From Halieaceae bacterium (GTDB lineage: Bacteria; Pseudomonadota; Gammaproteobacteria; Pseudomonadales; Halieaceae): a stretch of 64,000 bases of DNA. Positions 9,888 through 21,184 of the stretch are shown one piece after another. The translations under genes and the position numbers were made by a program. The notes under the pieces are model-generated. The model worked only from the letters and a program-made list of their open reading frames with translations, was not told the origin of the DNA and searched no databases. The stretch covers positions 62,001 to 126,000 of the forward strand of contig JANQLM010000104.1 in assembly GCA_028280635.1 (NCBI GenBank), read 5' to 3'. Within the stretch, counting starts at the first letter, position 1. Each line of letters opens with the position of its first letter.

Positions 9888-12800
9888 ACTGGATGATCTG
9901 CGCCAGCGCTTGCGCGAGCACGCCTGCGCGGATGAGAGGACCATCGTTGACGGCCTGCTGGCCGCCAGCCAGCTCAATGCCGAGCAGCGCGCTGGGATTA
10001 CGGCCCGCGCGGTGGCGCTGGTGGAACACTGCCGCGCGCGCAGCGATGAAGCCGGCACCCTGGATGCCTTCCTGCAGGAGTTTGGCCTGTCCAACCGGGA
10101 GGGCATCGCCCTTATGTGCCTGGCCGAGGCTCTGCTGCGGGTCCCCGACGAGGACACCGCCGACCGGCTGATCGCCGAGAAGATCCAATCGGGGGACTGG
10201 GGCGCCCACAAGGGCAAGTCCACCTCCAGCTTCGTGAACGCCTCGGTCTGGGGCCTGATGCTCACCGGACGTATCGTGCGCCTGGACGAGGATATCACCG
10301 GCGACACCGCCGGCTGGATGCGCAAACTCGTGAGCTCGCTGGGAGAACCTGTGGTGCGCCAGGCGGTACTGCAGGCCATGCGCATCATGGGTAGCCAATA
10401 CGTTCTGGGCCGCACCATCGACGAGGCGCTCAGGAAAGGCGTGGTGGGAAACCGCCCCGGTACGCGCTTCTCCTTCGACATGTTGGGGGAGGGTGCGCGC
10501 ACCCGCGCCGACGCCGAGCGCTACTTCGCCGACTACTCGGCGGCCATCCGCGCCATCGCGGCCAACCCGGGGGGCGAATCCGTGGCGGACGCCAACGGCA
10601 TTTCCGTAAAGCTCTCCGCGCTGCACCCACGCTACGAATTTCGCCAGAAAAAGCGCGTCATGGCGGAACTGTTGCCGAAGGTCCGCGAGCTGGCGCTGCA
10701 ATGCAAGCAGGCCAATATGGGCTTCAATATCGACGCCGAGGAATACGACCGGCTGGATATTTCCCTGGACCTGCTGGAAGCCCTGGCCCGCGACAAGGCG
10801 CTGGGTGACTGGGGTGGACTTGGCTTCGTACTGCAGGCTTACCAGAAGCGTGCGCCGGCGACCGCCGACTGGCTGATCGCCCTGGCACGGGACACCGGCC
10901 GCCGTTTCATGGTGCGGCTGGTGAAGGGCGCCTACTGGGACGGGGAGGTCAAGCATGCCCAGGAACAGGGCCTCGAGGATTACCCGGTTTACACGCGCAA
11001 GTGCCACAGCGATCTGTGCTACCAGGTCTGCGCGGAGCGCCTGCTGTCCGCTCAGGATGCCATCTATCCACAGTTCGCCACCCACAACGCCCACTCGGTG
11101 GCGCTGATCCAGGCGCTCACCGCCGACGGCAGGGAATTCGAGTTCCAGCGTCTGCATGGCATGGGTGGCCTGCTGTTTGACCAGTTGCTGGATGACAGCC
11201 CCGGGACCCGGGTGCGGGTTTACGCCCCGGTGGGCAATCACAAGGACCTGCTGCCCTACCTGGTGCGGCGCCTGCTGGAAAACGGCGCCAACAGTTCTTT
11301 CGTGAACCGCTTCATGGACGCCAAGGTATCCCCCGCCGAGCTGATCCAGGATCCGGTGGAGCTGACCGAAGCCCAGCCCTTGCGACGGCACCCGAAGATT
11401 CACAGGCCCAGGGACATTTATGCAGACCAGGCGCTGCCCTGGCTGAACGCCCGCGGCGCAGACCTGCACGATGCCCTGCAGGTGCCGCCGATACTCAAGA
11501 GCATGGCCGAGGCGGTTGCAGCGCCGCTGCGCGCCGCACCGATCGTGAACGGCAACTGGCAGCCTGGTGACGGCCGGCCGGTGCTCAACCCGGCAGACCA
11601 CGGCAAGGCGGTAGGGTCGGTCCTGGAAGCTGACCACGGGGCCGTGGTGGCAGCGCTGGCGGCGGCCACTGCCGCCCAACCCGGCTGGGATGCCTGGGGC
11701 GCAGAACGCCGCGCTGCCTGCCTCGACCGGGCGGCGGAGCTGATGGAGCGGGACTGCGCCGCGCTGATGGGCATTATCACCGCGGAAGCCGGGCGCAGCG
11801 TGGACGATGCCCTCTCGGAAGTGCGCGAGGCGGTGGATTTCCTGCGCTACTATGCCCAGCAGGCGCGGTCACATTTCACCGTCAGCGCGCTGCCGGGCCC
11901 TACCGGAGAAGTGAATGAGTTGAGCCTGCACGGGCGCGGCACCTTTCTGTGTATCAGCCCCTGGAACTTTCCGCTGGCGATTTTCACCGGCCAGGTGGCA
12001 GCGGCCCTGGCGGCAGGCAACTGCGTGATTGCCAAACCCGCCGAGCAGACGCCGCTGATCGGCGCCCGCGCCGTGAAGCTGTTGCACGAAGCCGGCGTGC
12101 CCGGCGCTGTGCTGCACTTCCTGCCGGGCGACGGCGCCCGGGTGGGCGGCGCCCTGGTGGCGGACGAGCGCATCAGCGGCGTTGCTTTTACCGGCAGCAC
12201 CGCCACCGCCAAGCTGATCAATCGCCAACTGGCGGAACGCGCCGGCGCCATCGTTCCGCTGATCGCCGAAACCGGCGGTCTCAACGCCATGATCGTCGAT
12301 GCCACGGCCCTGCCGGAACAGGTGGTGGACGATGTGGTGACCTCGGCCTTCCAGAGCGCCGGACAGCGCTGCTCCGCCCTGCGGGTGATGTTTCTGCAGG
12401 AAGACATCGCCGACGGTGTCATCGAGATGCTGAGAGGGGCGATGCGGGAACTGGTGGTAGGCGACCCGGCGGCGCTGTCCACCGACATTGGCCCCGTGAT
12501 CGACCTGGACGCGCGCCAGCGCCTGGAACAGCACGTGGCGCGCATGGGCCGCGAAGCGACGCTGCTGGCGAAGTGCGAGTTAAACAAAGATCTGCCGGAA
12601 GGCTACTACTTCCCGCCCCAGGCCTGGGAAATCGCGTCCCTGGCTCAGCTACCTGAAGAGGTGTTCGGCCCCGTCCTGCACGTGATTCGCTATCGCGGCA
12701 GCGATGTTGCGCCAGTGCTGGAACAGATCAACGCCTCGGGCTTTGGCCTCACCCTCGGCGTGCACAGCCGCATTGATGGCTTTGCCCGCGAGGTGTTCCG

Positions 12801-13011
12801 GGGCACCCGGGTCGGCAATACCTACGTCAATCGCAACATGGTCGGCGCCGTGGTCGGGGTGAATCCCTTTGGCGGCCAGGGCCTGTCCGGCACCGGCCCC
12901 AAAGCCGGCGGACCACACTACCTGCTGCGCTTTGCCACCGAGAAAACTCGCACCGACAACGTGGTGGCCAAGGGCGGGAACACCCAGTTGTTTACCCTGC
13001 AGGAAGACTGA
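9880..13011 (+). CDS. putA: Bifunctional proline dehydrogenase / L-glutamate gamma-semialdehyde dehydrogenase PutA
   Basis: 1043 aa, TTG start with GGAGG at 9869-9873. It oxidises proline to glutamate in two steps, feeding electrons to the quinone pool through FAD. The N-terminal part (about 70-450) is the proline dehydrogenase barrel, with MVRLVKGAYWDGEVKHAQ near 343 and the later RLLENGANSSFVNR. The C-terminal part (about 540-1030) is the aldehyde dehydrogenase, with E797 (AETGG) and catalytic C831 (SAGQRC). The ribbon-helix-helix DNA-binding domain of E. coli-type PutA is absent, so this copy should be purely catalytic. It also ends without the extra C-terminal domain seen in long PutAs. 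Confidence 0.96.
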   Translation: MAELDDLRQRLREHACADERTIVDGLLAASQLNAEQRAGITARAVALVEHCRARSDEAGTLDAFLQEFGLSNREGIALMCLAEALLRVPDEDTADRLIAEKIQSGDWGAHKGKSTSSFVNASVWGLMLTGRIVRLDEDITGDTAGWMRKLVSSLGEPVVRQAVLQAMRIMGSQYVLGRTIDEALRKGVVGNRPGTRFSFDMLGEGARTRADAERYFADYSAAIRAIAANPGGESVADANGISVKLSALHPRYEFRQKKRVMAELLPKVRELALQCKQANMGFNIDAEEYDRLDISLDLLEALARDKALGDWGGLGFVLQAYQKRAPATADWLIALARDTGRRFMVRLVKGAYWDGEVKHAQEQGLEDYPVYTRKCHSDLCYQVCAERLLSAQDAIYPQFATHNAHSVALIQALTADGREFEFQRLHGMGGLLFDQLLDDSPGTRVRVYAPVGNHKDLLPYLVRRLLENGANSSFVNRFMDAKVSPAELIQDPVELTEAQPLRRHPKIHRPRDIYADQALPWLNARGADLHDALQVPPILKSMAEAVAAPLRAAPIVNGNWQPGDGRPVLNPADHGKAVGSVLEADHGAVVAALAAATAAQPGWDAWGAERRAACLDRAAELMERDCAALMGIITAEAGRSVDDALSEVREAVDFLRYYAQQARSHFTVSALPGPTGEVNELSLHGRGTFLCISPWNFPLAIFTGQVAAALAAGNCVIAKPAEQTPLIGARAVKLLHEAGVPGAVLHFLPGDGARVGGALVADERISGVAFTGSTATAKLINRQLAERAGAIVPLIAETGGLNAMIVDATALPEQVVDDVVTSAFQSAGQRCSALRVMFLQEDIADGVIEMLRGAMRELVVGDPAALSTDIGPVIDLDARQRLEQHVARMGREATLLAKCELNKDLPEGYYFPPQAWEIASLAQLPEEVFGPVLHVIRYRGSDVAPVLEQINASGFGLTLGVHSRIDGFAREVFRGTRVGNTYVNRNMVGAVVGVNPFGGQGLSGTGPKAGGPHYLLRFATEKTRTDNVVAKGGNTQLFTLQED

Positions 13012-13014
13012 CCC

Positions 13015-13470
13015 GTGTTGCGGCCGCCGCGGCTGGAGGAGGCCGGTCTGCTGACCGAACTGGCGATGCGTTCCAAGGCCCACTGGGGTTATTCCGAGGA
13101 TTTCATGGCCGCCTGCCGGGCGGAGCTGACGATAAGCGAAGCCGACCTGCAGGCAGAACAGCTGAGCTTCTGTCTGGTCGAAATGGAGGGCGAACCGCGG
13201 GGTTTTTACTGTCTGGCGCAGCTCGACGATGAGCAGTTCGAACTGGAAGCGCTGTTTGTCGAGCCGGCGCATATTGGGAAGGGTGTCGGTCGCCAACTCA
13301 TGGAGCATGCTCTGGACAGGGCCCGTGCCGGGGGTGGCAGGACACTCTGGATACAGGGCGATCCGCACGCCGTGGCGTTTTATCGGGCCGCCGGCGCCGT
13401 GCAGGTGGGTACCCGCCCGTCTGACAGTGTCGCGGGCCGCGATCTGCCGCTGTTCAAACTGACGCTGTAA
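13015..13470 (+). CDS. GNAT-family N-acetyltransferase
   Basis: 151 aa from GTG 13015, four bases after putA. Acetyl-CoA binding motif A is visible as LFVEPAHIGKGVGRQLMEHAL (about residues 80-100). The later VAFYRAAGAVQVG segment is typical of the fold. The N-terminal LTELAMRSKAHWGYSEDFM is common in a sub-group of these enzymes. The acceptor substrate is unknown. Close spacing suggests transcription with putA. Confidence 0.88.
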   Translation: MLRPPRLEEAGLLTELAMRSKAHWGYSEDFMAACRAELTISEADLQAEQLSFCLVEMEGEPRGFYCLAQLDDEQFELEALFVEPAHIGKGVGRQLMEHALDRARAGGGRTLWIQGDPHAVAFYRAAGAVQVGTRPSDSVAGRDLPLFKLTL

Positions 13471-13537
13471 TCGGCGTCTTTGGGCGGGCCGCGGAGCGGA
13501 TGCCAGGCTGCCGTACAAAATACCGAGGGTGTGTTGC

Positions 13538-13741
13538 TTGAAAACTGTTCCCATCAAACCGCCGGCGCGGATAATGCTGGCCATCGTGGTGCTGCCGTTC
13601 TGGCTGGTGCTGGCGGCGACCCTGCTGCCGCTGGCCTACGGCGAGCCCGTGCGGTTTTCGCCGACAACGCCGGTGCTTGTTCTGCTGGCCCTGGCACTCA
13701 CCACCCTGGTGGTGGTGGGCAAGGTACCGGTGCTGGACTAG
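13538..13741 (+). CDS. Hypothetical two-helix membrane protein
   Basis: 67 aa from TTG 13538, chosen because GAGGG at 13525-13529 gives an eight-base spacing; GTG 13529 is the alternative. Two hydrophobic helices are visible: IMLAIVVLPFWLVLAATLLPL and VLVLLALALTTLVVVG. I do not recognise a family. It lies between the GNAT gene and the MAPEG gene on the same strand. Codon use looks like that of the neighbours, so it is probably real. Confidence 0.55.
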   Translation: MKTVPIKPPARIMLAIVVLPFWLVLAATLLPLAYGEPVRFSPTTPVLVLLALALTTLVVVGKVPVLD

Positions 13742-13783
13742 TCGCTCACCGGGCGCGCATCCGCTTTAACTGAGGAGACAATA

Positions 13784-14224
13784 ATGAACCTGATGATCAA
13801 CACCCAGATACTTGCACCCGCCGCCGTGTTGGTGGCCTGGTCCCTGGTGATGATGGTGTGGGTAATGGCGACGCGCTTTCCGGCCTTCAAGGCCGCCGGT
13901 GTGGACCTGACGGTAGCGCCGCCTGGCGGCCGCTATCCCGATATCGAATCAAGCATGCCGCCGCGTGTGAACTGGGTGGCCCATAACTACAACCACCTGA
14001 TGGAACAGCCCACAATTTTCTATCCGCTGGTGGCGATCCTCGCCATTACCGGCGCGCCGGACGCGGCAATCTGGTGGGCCTGGGGCTATACCGGCTTCCG
14101 CATCGTCCACAGCCTGTGGCAGGTACTGGTGAACACCGTTCCAGTGCGCTTCCTGATCTTCATGTGCTCCAACGTCTGCCTGTTTGCGCTGGCCTTCTAC
14201 GCCCTGCGTATGACGCTCGGATAG
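13784..14224 (+). CDS. MAPEG family membrane protein
   Basis: 146 aa with a strong ribosome site (GAGGAGAC at 13771-13778). There are about four transmembrane helices. The segment RVNWVAHNYNHLMEQPTIFYPLVA carries the MAPEG pattern (arginine, asparagine and the EQP motif), and RIVHSLWQVLVNTVPVRFLIF matches the later signature. The eukaryotic members are glutathione- or eicosanoid-metabolising membrane enzymes. Bacterial members like this one are mostly uncharacterised, so no substrate is proposed. It converges on ppdK. Confidence 0.88.
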   Translation: MNLMINTQILAPAAVLVAWSLVMMVWVMATRFPAFKAAGVDLTVAPPGGRYPDIESSMPPRVNWVAHNYNHLMEQPTIFYPLVAILAITGAPDAAIWWAWGYTGFRIVHSLWQVLVNTVPVRFLIFMCSNVCLFALAFYALRMTLG

Positions 14225-14262
14225 TCACACCGGCCTGACAATGGCTGGGTACTCAGGCGCTG

Positions 14263-16869
<2,607 letters not shown>

Positions 16870-16951
16870 GGTGTCTCCCGGTGTTCTGGCTGTGCTTCAG
16901 TTTTGGTTTAGTGTGCGGCCGGCGGATCAGCCCGCCAAGTACCCTATCTGT

Positions 16952-16979
16952 ACAGCCGCGTAGTATACTGCGCGGCTGT
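16952..16979. promoter_or_regulatory. Hairpin enclosing a TATACT box in the ppdK/MBL divergent gap
   Basis: A 9-bp perfect inverted repeat (ACAGCCGCG / CGCGGCTGT) flanks a 10-base loop containing TATACT and is followed by TTTT on the + strand. It is the only clear structure in the 135-bp divergent gap. It could be an operator around a -10 box for the MBL gene or a small terminator. Sequence alone does not separate these. Confidence 0.4.
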
Positions 16980-17004
16980 TTTGTTGCAGCAGGAAATCCC
17001 TCCC

Positions 17005-18090
17005 TTGGAAAAAGCCCAGGAGACAGTACGGGGTCTCAGCTACCCCTGGGGCCGCAAGGCCGACCCGGGACGTGGTGAACCCGTCAAGGTGGCGGAAGGC
17101 GTTTACTGGGTGCGGTTTTCCATGCCCATGTCCCTGGACCATATCAACCTCTGGCTGCTGCGGGACGGCGAGGGCTGGGCGATTGTCGATACCTGCCTGG
17201 CGCTGGATTCCGCTCGCGAGCAGTGGGAGGCGCTGTTCGAGGGCTTCATGGGCGGCGAGCCGGTCACCCGGGTCATCTGTACCCATATGCACCCGGATCA
17301 CGTCGGCCTGGCCGGTTGGCTCTGCGAGCGCTTTGGCTGCGAGCTGTGGATGTCCCGGGCCGAGTTCCTCATGTGCCGCTCACTGGTCAGCGACACCGGC
17401 CGCGACGCGCCGGAGGCGGGTATCGGCTTCTACCGCGCCGCGGGATTCAACGAGCAGCAGTTATCCGATTACGTGAAGCGCTTCGGCGGCTTCGGCCGCG
17501 CCGTGCATCGCCTGCCGGACGGTTACCGGCGCATTCGCGGCGGCGACACCCTGCGTATCGACGACCGCTACTGGCAACTGGTCCCCGGCAGTGGGCATTC
17601 GCCGGAGCATATTGCCCTCTACTGCCCGGCGCTGAAGCTGCTGATTTCCGGCGACCAGGTGCTGCCGCGTATCACCCCCAATGTCAGCGTGTTTCCCACC
17701 GAGCCCAATGGTGACAACCTGCGGGACTGGCTGCTGTCCAGCGCCAAGATTCGCGAGACCGTGCCCGACGACGTGCTGGTGTTGCCGGCCCACGAGGCGC
17801 CTTTTTATGGCCTGCACGTGCGGCTGACCCAGATTATCGAAGGCCACGAGCGCGACCTGGACCGGCTCTGGGAGCACCTGGCGGAGCCGCGCCGCGCCGT
17901 GGACTGTTTCTCTGCCCTGTTCAAGCGCACCATCGACGACAATTCCATCCAGCTCGCCATCGGCGAAACCCTGGCCCACCTCAACTGCCTGATGGGCCGG
18001 CGGCTGGTGCAGCGCCAGCGCGATGCCGAGGGCGTGGACTGGTATTCACAGGTCACCGACATTTTCGAGGACGAAGCATGGAGCACATAG
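17005..18090 (+). CDS. MBL-fold metallohydrolase
   Basis: 361 aa from TTG 17005, with AGGA ten bases upstream; in-frame TTG codons at 16981 and 16984 are alternatives. The metal-binding motif THMHPDH lies at residues 93-99, followed by a later SGHSPEHIALY and SGDQVLPRITPNVS. It therefore has the glyoxalase II/beta-lactamase fold with a binuclear metal site. The C-terminal extension (HEAPFYGLHVRLTQIIEGH...) is of the type seen in large MBL proteins near acyl-CoA genes. The substrate is unknown; thioesters are possible given the thiolase two genes downstream. The 3' end overlaps the next gene by 13 bases. Confidence 0.85.
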   Translation: MEKAQETVRGLSYPWGRKADPGRGEPVKVAEGVYWVRFSMPMSLDHINLWLLRDGEGWAIVDTCLALDSAREQWEALFEGFMGGEPVTRVICTHMHPDHVGLAGWLCERFGCELWMSRAEFLMCRSLVSDTGRDAPEAGIGFYRAAGFNEQQLSDYVKRFGGFGRAVHRLPDGYRRIRGGDTLRIDDRYWQLVPGSGHSPEHIALYCPALKLLISGDQVLPRITPNVSVFPTEPNGDNLRDWLLSSAKIRETVPDDVLVLPAHEAPFYGLHVRLTQIIEGHERDLDRLWEHLAEPRRAVDCFSALFKRTIDDNSIQLAIGETLAHLNCLMGRRLVQRQRDAEGVDWYSQVTDIFEDEAWST

Positions 18091-19889
18091 GGGAACGCCT
18101 GGCGCGGCTGCGCGGCGTTATGGCGGAGCGCGGGCTCGACGCCCTGATCGTGCCGCGCGCTGACGAGTACCTGGGCGAGTACCTGCCCCCGGAGAACGAG
18201 CGCCTGTATTGGGCCAGCGACTTCACCGGCTCCGCCGGCGTGGCCATCATCATGGCCGAGCGCGCCGCGGTGTTCACCGATGGCCGCTATACCGTGCAGG
18301 TACGCCAGCAGGTGGACCAGGACCTGTTCGAGCTGCATCACTCGGTGGAAACCCCCCATGTGAAATGGCTGGCCAGCCAGCTCGAGGCGGGCAGCAAGGT
18401 GGGCTACGACTCGCGCATGCACAGCCTCCACTGGGCGCGCGCTGCCGGGAAGCTGCTGGAAAAGCAGGGCATTGAGCTGCAGGAAACCGGCGATAACCTG
18501 GTGGACCTGTGCTGGCAAGGCCGGCCGGTACCCGAGATCCATAAGGCCATGCTGCTGGACGAGGACTTCACCGGCCGCGGCAGCACCGAGAAACGCGCGG
18601 ATATTGCCGCGGCCGTCCGCGAGGAGGGCGCGGCGGCCGCGCTGATCTTTGCCGCTGACAGCGTCGCCTGGCTGCTGAATATTCGCGGCCGCGATATTCC
18701 CTCCCTGCCGCTGGTGCTGGGCTTCGCCCTGCTGCACAGCGATGGGCGACTGGATTTCTTCACCAATCCCGACAAGATTCCCGACGGTTTTGCCGCACAT
18801 GTCGGGGAGGGTGTCACTGTATTACCTGAGGCCGAGGCGCCGGCCGCGTTCAAGACGCTGGCCGGGGAGACTGTCCTCGCCGACCCGGTCACCGCCAACG
18901 CCTGGTGCCAGTTGGAGCTGGAGCGCGCCGGCGCTACCCTACTGGCTGCCGATGACCCGGTGCTGATGCCCAAGGCCTGCAAGAACGAGGTGGAAGTGCA
19001 GGGCATGCGCGACGCCCATGTTCGCGACGGCGTGGCCGAGGTCAAGTTCCTGGCCTGGCTGGATGCTGAGGTGGCCGCCGGTCGCCTGCACACGGAGGCG
19101 GAACTGTCTGACAAGCTGCTGAGCTTCCGGGCCGCGCAGGTGCGCTTCCAGGAAGTGAGCTTCGACACGATTTCCGCGGCCGCCGGCAATGCCGCCCTGC
19201 CGCACTACCACTACCTGAACGCTCCGGAAGAAACCCGCCTGGTGATCGATTCGGTGTACCTGGTAGACAGCGGCGGCCAGTACCTGGACGGCACCACGGA
19301 TATCACCCGCACGGTGGCCATCGGCGACCCCGGTCGGGAGGTGCGCGAGCGCTTTACCCTGGTACTGAAGGGCCATATTGCCCTCGACCAGGTGCGCTTC
19401 CCGGAGGGCACCACCGGCACGCACCTCGACGTGCTGGCGCGTATGTTCCTGTGGCGCGAGGGCCTGGATTACGACCACGGCACCGGCCATGGCGTCGGCG
19501 CTTTTCTCAGTGTGCACGAGGGTCCCCAGCGTATTGCCAAAGCCGCCAGCGACGTGGCGCTGAAGCCCGGTATGGTGCTGAGCAATGAGCCCGGCTACTA
19601 CAAGGACGGCGCCTACGGCATTCGCTGCGAGAATCTGGTGGTGGTGCGCGAGGCGGCGATCGACAGCGACGACGGTCGCACCATGTACGAATTTGAAGCC
19701 ATTACCCTGGCGCCTTTCGACCTGCGCCTGGTGGAGTCTGCACTGATGACGGCGGAAGAAATCCGCTGGCTCAACGATTATCACGCCAGTGTGCGTGACA
19801 AGCTGTCGCCGCATCTGCAAGGCGACGAGCTGGCCTGGCTGCACCAGGCCACCCAACCCATTCAACCTGCAGGAGAGAAAGCAGCATGA
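18078..19889 (+). CDS. Xaa-Pro aminopeptidase, M24B family
   Basis: 603 aa. It has two N-terminal creatinase-like domains (about 1-310; GERLARLRGVMAERGLDALIVPRADEYLGEY) followed by the pita-bread catalytic domain. Metal ligands are visible in VDSGGQYLDGTTDITRT (two Asp), DHGTGHGVG (His), NEPGYY (Glu) and YEFEAITLAPF (Glu). The length matches the long PepP2/XPNPEP1-like group rather than the 440-aa E. coli PepP. It removes N-terminal residues before proline. With PutA nearby, this suggests use of proline-rich peptides. Its ATGA stop/start overlap ties it to the thiolase. Confidence 0.92.
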   Translation: MEHIGERLARLRGVMAERGLDALIVPRADEYLGEYLPPENERLYWASDFTGSAGVAIIMAERAAVFTDGRYTVQVRQQVDQDLFELHHSVETPHVKWLASQLEAGSKVGYDSRMHSLHWARAAGKLLEKQGIELQETGDNLVDLCWQGRPVPEIHKAMLLDEDFTGRGSTEKRADIAAAVREEGAAAALIFAADSVAWLLNIRGRDIPSLPLVLGFALLHSDGRLDFFTNPDKIPDGFAAHVGEGVTVLPEAEAPAAFKTLAGETVLADPVTANAWCQLELERAGATLLAADDPVLMPKACKNEVEVQGMRDAHVRDGVAEVKFLAWLDAEVAAGRLHTEAELSDKLLSFRAAQVRFQEVSFDTISAAAGNAALPHYHYLNAPEETRLVIDSVYLVDSGGQYLDGTTDITRTVAIGDPGREVRERFTLVLKGHIALDQVRFPEGTTGTHLDVLARMFLWREGLDYDHGTGHGVGAFLSVHEGPQRIAKAASDVALKPGMVLSNEPGYYKDGAYGIRCENLVVVREAAIDSDDGRTMYEFEAITLAPFDLRLVESALMTAEEIRWLNDYHASVRDKLSPHLQGDELAWLHQATQPIQPAGEKAA

Positions 19890-21070
19890 GTGAAGCCTAT
19901 ATCTGTGGCGCAGTACGCAGCGCCGGTGGCCGCAAGAAGGGCCGCCTGTCCAAAGTTCACCCGATCGATCTCGGCGCCAAGGTGGTTGACGCCCTGGTGG
20001 AGCGCACCGGCATCGACCCGGAAACGGTGGATGACCTGATCTTCGGCTGCGTGAGCCAGGTGGGCGCCCAGAGCAGCAATGTGGCGCGCAATGTCTGCAT
20101 CTCGTCGGTGCTGGGTGAGAGCGTGCCCGGCACCAGCGTCGACCGCCAGTGCGGCTCCGGCCAGCAGGCCATCCACTTCGCCGCCCAGGCAGTGATGTCC
20201 GGCACCCAGGACCTGGTCATCGCCGGCGGCGTGGAAAGCATGACACAGGTGCCCATCGGCGCCAGCATTATCGATGGCTACAAGGCGGATCACGGCACGC
20301 CCTACGGCGAAGAGATCATGAAGCGCTATCCCGGCGTACAGTTTTCCCAGTTCACCGGCGCGGAGATGCTGGTGGAGAAGTACAGCATCAGCAAGGAGGA
20401 GCTCGAGGAATTTGCCTTCTCTTCCCACGTGAAAGCCAAGCAGGCGGTGGAAGAGAATCGCTTCGAGAAGGAAATTGTTCCGATCGAAGTCGAGCTGGAA
20501 GACGGCAGCCTGGAGATGCACACCCAGGACGAAGGCATCCGCATGGACGCCACCCTGGATGCCATCCGTGGCCTGGAGCCGCTGCAGGAAGGCGGCACTA
20601 TTACCGCGGCCATGGCCTCGCAGATCTGCGACGGCGCCTCTGCCGTGCTGGTGGCCAACCGCGAAGCGGTAGAGAAGTACGGCCTCAAGCCGATGGCGAA
20701 GATCGTCGCCATGTCCGTGGTCGGTACCGACCCGGTGATCATGCTGGAAGGCCCGATCAAGGCGACCGAGAAAGTCCTGCAGAAGGCCGACATGAAGCTC
20801 GATGACATCGACCTGTTCGAAGTCAACGAAGCCTTCGGTTCCGTGCCCATGGCCTGGGTCAAGGGCACCTGCGCAGATATCGACAAGCTCAACGTGAACG
20901 GCGGCGCCCAGGCCCTCGGCCACCCACTGGGTGGTACAGGCGCCAAGCTGATGACTACCCTGGTGCACGAACTGCACCGCTCCGGCAAGCAGTATGGCCT
21001 GCTGGCTATCTGTGAAGGCGGCGGCACCGCCAACGGCACCATCGTCGAGCGCATGGACGGCTCTCTTTGA
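19886..21070 (+). CDS. Acetyl-CoA C-acyltransferase (thiolase)
   Basis: 394 aa. The nucleophilic Cys is C89 (SVDRQCGSGQQ), the His is in GHPLGGTGAKL, and the second Cys is C376 (CEGGGTANG). NEAFGSVPMAWVKG is the usual N-E-A-F loop. It forms or cleaves 3-ketoacyl-CoA. No hydratase/dehydrogenase partner lies beside it, so its substrate range is open; the sequence resembles the FadA/FadI-like acyltransferases of unassigned chain length. It is coupled to the aminopeptidase by a 4-base overlap. Confidence 0.93.
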   Translation: MSEAYICGAVRSAGGRKKGRLSKVHPIDLGAKVVDALVERTGIDPETVDDLIFGCVSQVGAQSSNVARNVCISSVLGESVPGTSVDRQCGSGQQAIHFAAQAVMSGTQDLVIAGGVESMTQVPIGASIIDGYKADHGTPYGEEIMKRYPGVQFSQFTGAEMLVEKYSISKEELEEFAFSSHVKAKQAVEENRFEKEIVPIEVELEDGSLEMHTQDEGIRMDATLDAIRGLEPLQEGGTITAAMASQICDGASAVLVANREAVEKYGLKPMAKIVAMSVVGTDPVIMLEGPIKATEKVLQKADMKLDDIDLFEVNEAFGSVPMAWVKGTCADIDKLNVNGGAQALGHPLGGTGAKLMTTLVHELHRSGKQYGLLAICEGGGTANGTIVERMDGSL

Positions 21071-21076
21071 TGCCGG

Positions 21077-21115
21077 GGGCCGGAGTCGCACTGCGTTGAA
21101 ATGTGACTCCGGCCC
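21077..21115. terminator. Strong hairpin after the thiolase gene
   Basis: An 11-bp perfect stem (GGGCCGGAGTC / GACTCCGGCCC) with a 17-base loop starts seven bases after the thiolase stop. There is no T-run after it. It may terminate weakly or protect the 3' end of the upstream mRNA. Confidence 0.5.
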
Positions 21116-21141
21116 TGCCACTCCTTAGACTCGAACACCAC

Positions 21142-21165
21142 TTACGCGCTACTCTCAGCGCGTAA
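21142..21165. promoter_or_regulatory. Perfect hairpin in the leader of the NSS transporter
   Basis: TTACGCGCT and AGCGCGTAA form a 9-bp perfect stem with a six-base loop. It ends about 20 bases before the ATG and just before the ribosome site CGGAGAATAATA. It could mask the ribosome site region, bind a regulator as DNA, or finish the upstream transcript. Confidence 0.4.
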
Positions 21166-21184
21166 TACTCCGGAGAATAATAAT

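Noticed and set aside
9772-11679. 635-codon open frame antisense to putA
   Set aside because: High-GC shadow frame: His/Gly/Val-rich composition, no ribosome site, no recognisable domain, and it lies wholly over clear PutA coding sequence.
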